NCBI GenBank assembly: GCA_958298945.1
Contig: OY282608.1
Location: 80,090,806 to 80,154,805, forward strand
Source: Atherix ibis
Taxonomy: Eukaryota; Arthropoda; Insecta; Diptera; Athericidae
DNA length: 64,000 nucleotides
Direction: 5' to 3'
The position numbers and the translations under genes are program-made. This document shows positions 63,277 through 64,000 of the stretch, piece after piece (the stretch's first letter is position 1; every line of letters begins with the position of its first letter). The notes under the pieces are model-generated. The model had not been told where the DNA came from, ran no database searches, and saw only the letters and a list, made by a program, of their open reading frames with translations.

Positions 63277-64000
63277 ACCAACAACCCAACAAACCAACAA
63301 ACCAACAAACCAAAAAACCAACAAACCAACAAGCCAACAAGCCAACAAGCCAACAAGCCAACCAGCCAACAAGCCAACAATCGAACAAACCAATAAACCA
63401 ACAACCCAACGAACGAACAAACCAACAAACCAACAAACCAACAAACCAACAAACCAACAAACCAACAAACCAACAAACCAACAATATAACAAGCCAACAA
63501 ACCAACAAAGCAACAAGCCAACAAACCAACAAACCAACAAGCCAGCAAACCAACAAACCAACAAACCAACAAACCAACAAACCAACAAGCCAACAAACCA
63601 ACAAGCCAACAAGCCAACAAGCCAACAAGCCAACAAACCAACAAACCAACAAACCAACAAACCAACAAACCAACCAACCAACAAGCCAACAAGCCAAGAA
63701 ACCGACAAGCCAACAAACGAACAAACGAACAAACCAATAAACCAACAAACCAACAAACCAACCAACCAACAAGCCAACAAGCCAACAAGCCAACAAGCCA
63801 ACAAGCCAACAACCCAACAAACCAACAAACCAACAAACCAACAAACCAACAAACCAACAAACCAACAAACCAACAAACCAACAAACCAACAAACCAACAA
63901 GCCAATAAGCCAACAAACCAACAAACCAACAAACGCACAAACCAACAAACCAACAAACCAACAAACCAACAAGCCAACAAACCAACAAACCAACAAGCCA
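63277..64000 (+). repeat. 1.0-kb right-edge duplication, copy 2 (cut by window end)
   Basis: This is the second copy of the preceding block, with AACCC at 63283 and 63403, AATATAAC at 63483, AACCAACC patches near 63670 and 63758, and AACGCACAAACC near 63932. It carries AATCGAACAAACC near 63379 where copy 1 has AAACGAACAAACC. It is truncated by the window edge, still inside the array. Confidence 0.85.

Larger units (their letters stand above)
1..64000. repeat. Octanucleotide satellite array (AAACCAAC)n filling the window
   Basis: Every line of the window resolves into 8-bp units AAACCAAC or near variants. The commonest variants are AAGCCAAC, AAACGAAC, AAACTAAC, AAACCAAT, AAACCGAC, AAACCCAC, AAATCAAC, AAACAAAC and AAGATAAC. 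A minority of units are 7 or 9 bp. No stretch of non-repeat sequence was found. Variants are not scattered at random: strings of variants recur in the same order kilobases apart, which defines higher-order repeats. The + strand is nearly free of T and has G only in variant units. The array continues past both edges. The organisation resembles eukaryotic satellite or very large minisatellite DNA; that class is inference, and species and chromosomal position cannot be read from it. Confidence 0.98.

Noticed and set aside
1..64000. CRISPR array
   Set aside because: There is no alternation of constant repeats with unique spacers. The spacing is 8 bp and the intervening sequence is the same repeat.
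1..64000. Canonical telomere
   Set aside because: The unit is not TTAGGG, TTTAGGG, TTAGG or another telomere motif I know, and the higher-order duplications with dispersed variants are not expected from telomerase synthesis. A telomere-associated satellite remains possible.
1..64000. tRNA, rRNA, other structured RNA genes or transposon ends
   Set aside because: The + strand is nearly free of G and T, so stable stems or known gene motifs cannot form. No inverted repeats, poly-A tails or target-site duplications were seen.
1..64000. The entire window as a sequencing or assembly artefact
   Set aside because: It cannot be excluded without reads, but ordered variants, subfamily zones, octamer-step drift and CpG-type changes between copies are hard to produce by a looping assembler. 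Only the perfect 240-bp duplication remains suspicious.

Overview
The whole window is one uninterrupted tandem array of an 8-bp unit, AAACCAAC on the + strand (GTTGGTTT on the - strand), with point-variant units and a few 7- or 9-bp units. I found no gene, RNA gene, transposon, CRISPR array, promoter or unique sequence at any position. The array runs off both window edges, so its true length and flanks are unknown.

The sequence suggests a eukaryotic nuclear satellite: tens of kilobases of a short simple unit, nested higher-order repeats (blocks of variant units duplicated as a whole), and CpG-to-TpG/CpA substitutions of the kind expected from cytosine methylation. The species cannot be named from this sequence. 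The + strand is almost entirely A and C, and the - strand G and T. That resembles telomere strand asymmetry, but the unit is not a telomere repeat I recognise, and the block-wise duplication fits unequal exchange or amplification better than telomerase synthesis.

Layout. (1) 1-12 kb: a subfamily rich in an AACGAACTAACGAAC patch, with a 1.77-1.79 kb tandem duplication (about 1550-5114), a 272-bp duplication (about 5161-5704), and dispersed pairs at offsets near 1.3, 2.2, 2.8 and 3.0 kb. (2) 12-18.4 kb: a direct duplication with a constant 1423-bp period (about 12935-15800), preceded by a more diverged copy, then a 1000/1008-bp duplication (about 16460-18440). (3) 18.4-36.7 kb: duplicated blocks of about 1.15 kb, about 1.14 kb (three copies), 639 bp, and about 1 kb spaced 1871 bp apart, nested in larger repeats of about 3.75 and 8.9 kb. 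(4) 36.7-49.6 kb: an apparently perfect 240-bp tandem duplication (37297-37796), a three-copy block carrying CACGCG, and a duplication of about 7 kb offset. (5) 49.6-64 kb: units tagged by six identical 81-bp segments, and a duplication of about 1.0 kb at the right edge.

Long open frames occur on the - strand (the longest exceeds 1100 codons), but they are by-products. The 8-bp unit is not a multiple of 3 and contains no stop, so all three - frames read the same octapeptide, LVCWFVGL, in rotation, and the + frames read QTNKPTNQ. The frames usually start at TTG codons inside the repeat and end wherever a variant unit creates a stop. I annotate none as coding. All offsets were measured by reading matching landmarks in the printed sequence; block boundaries are good to roughly 10-40 bp because neighbouring units are identical.
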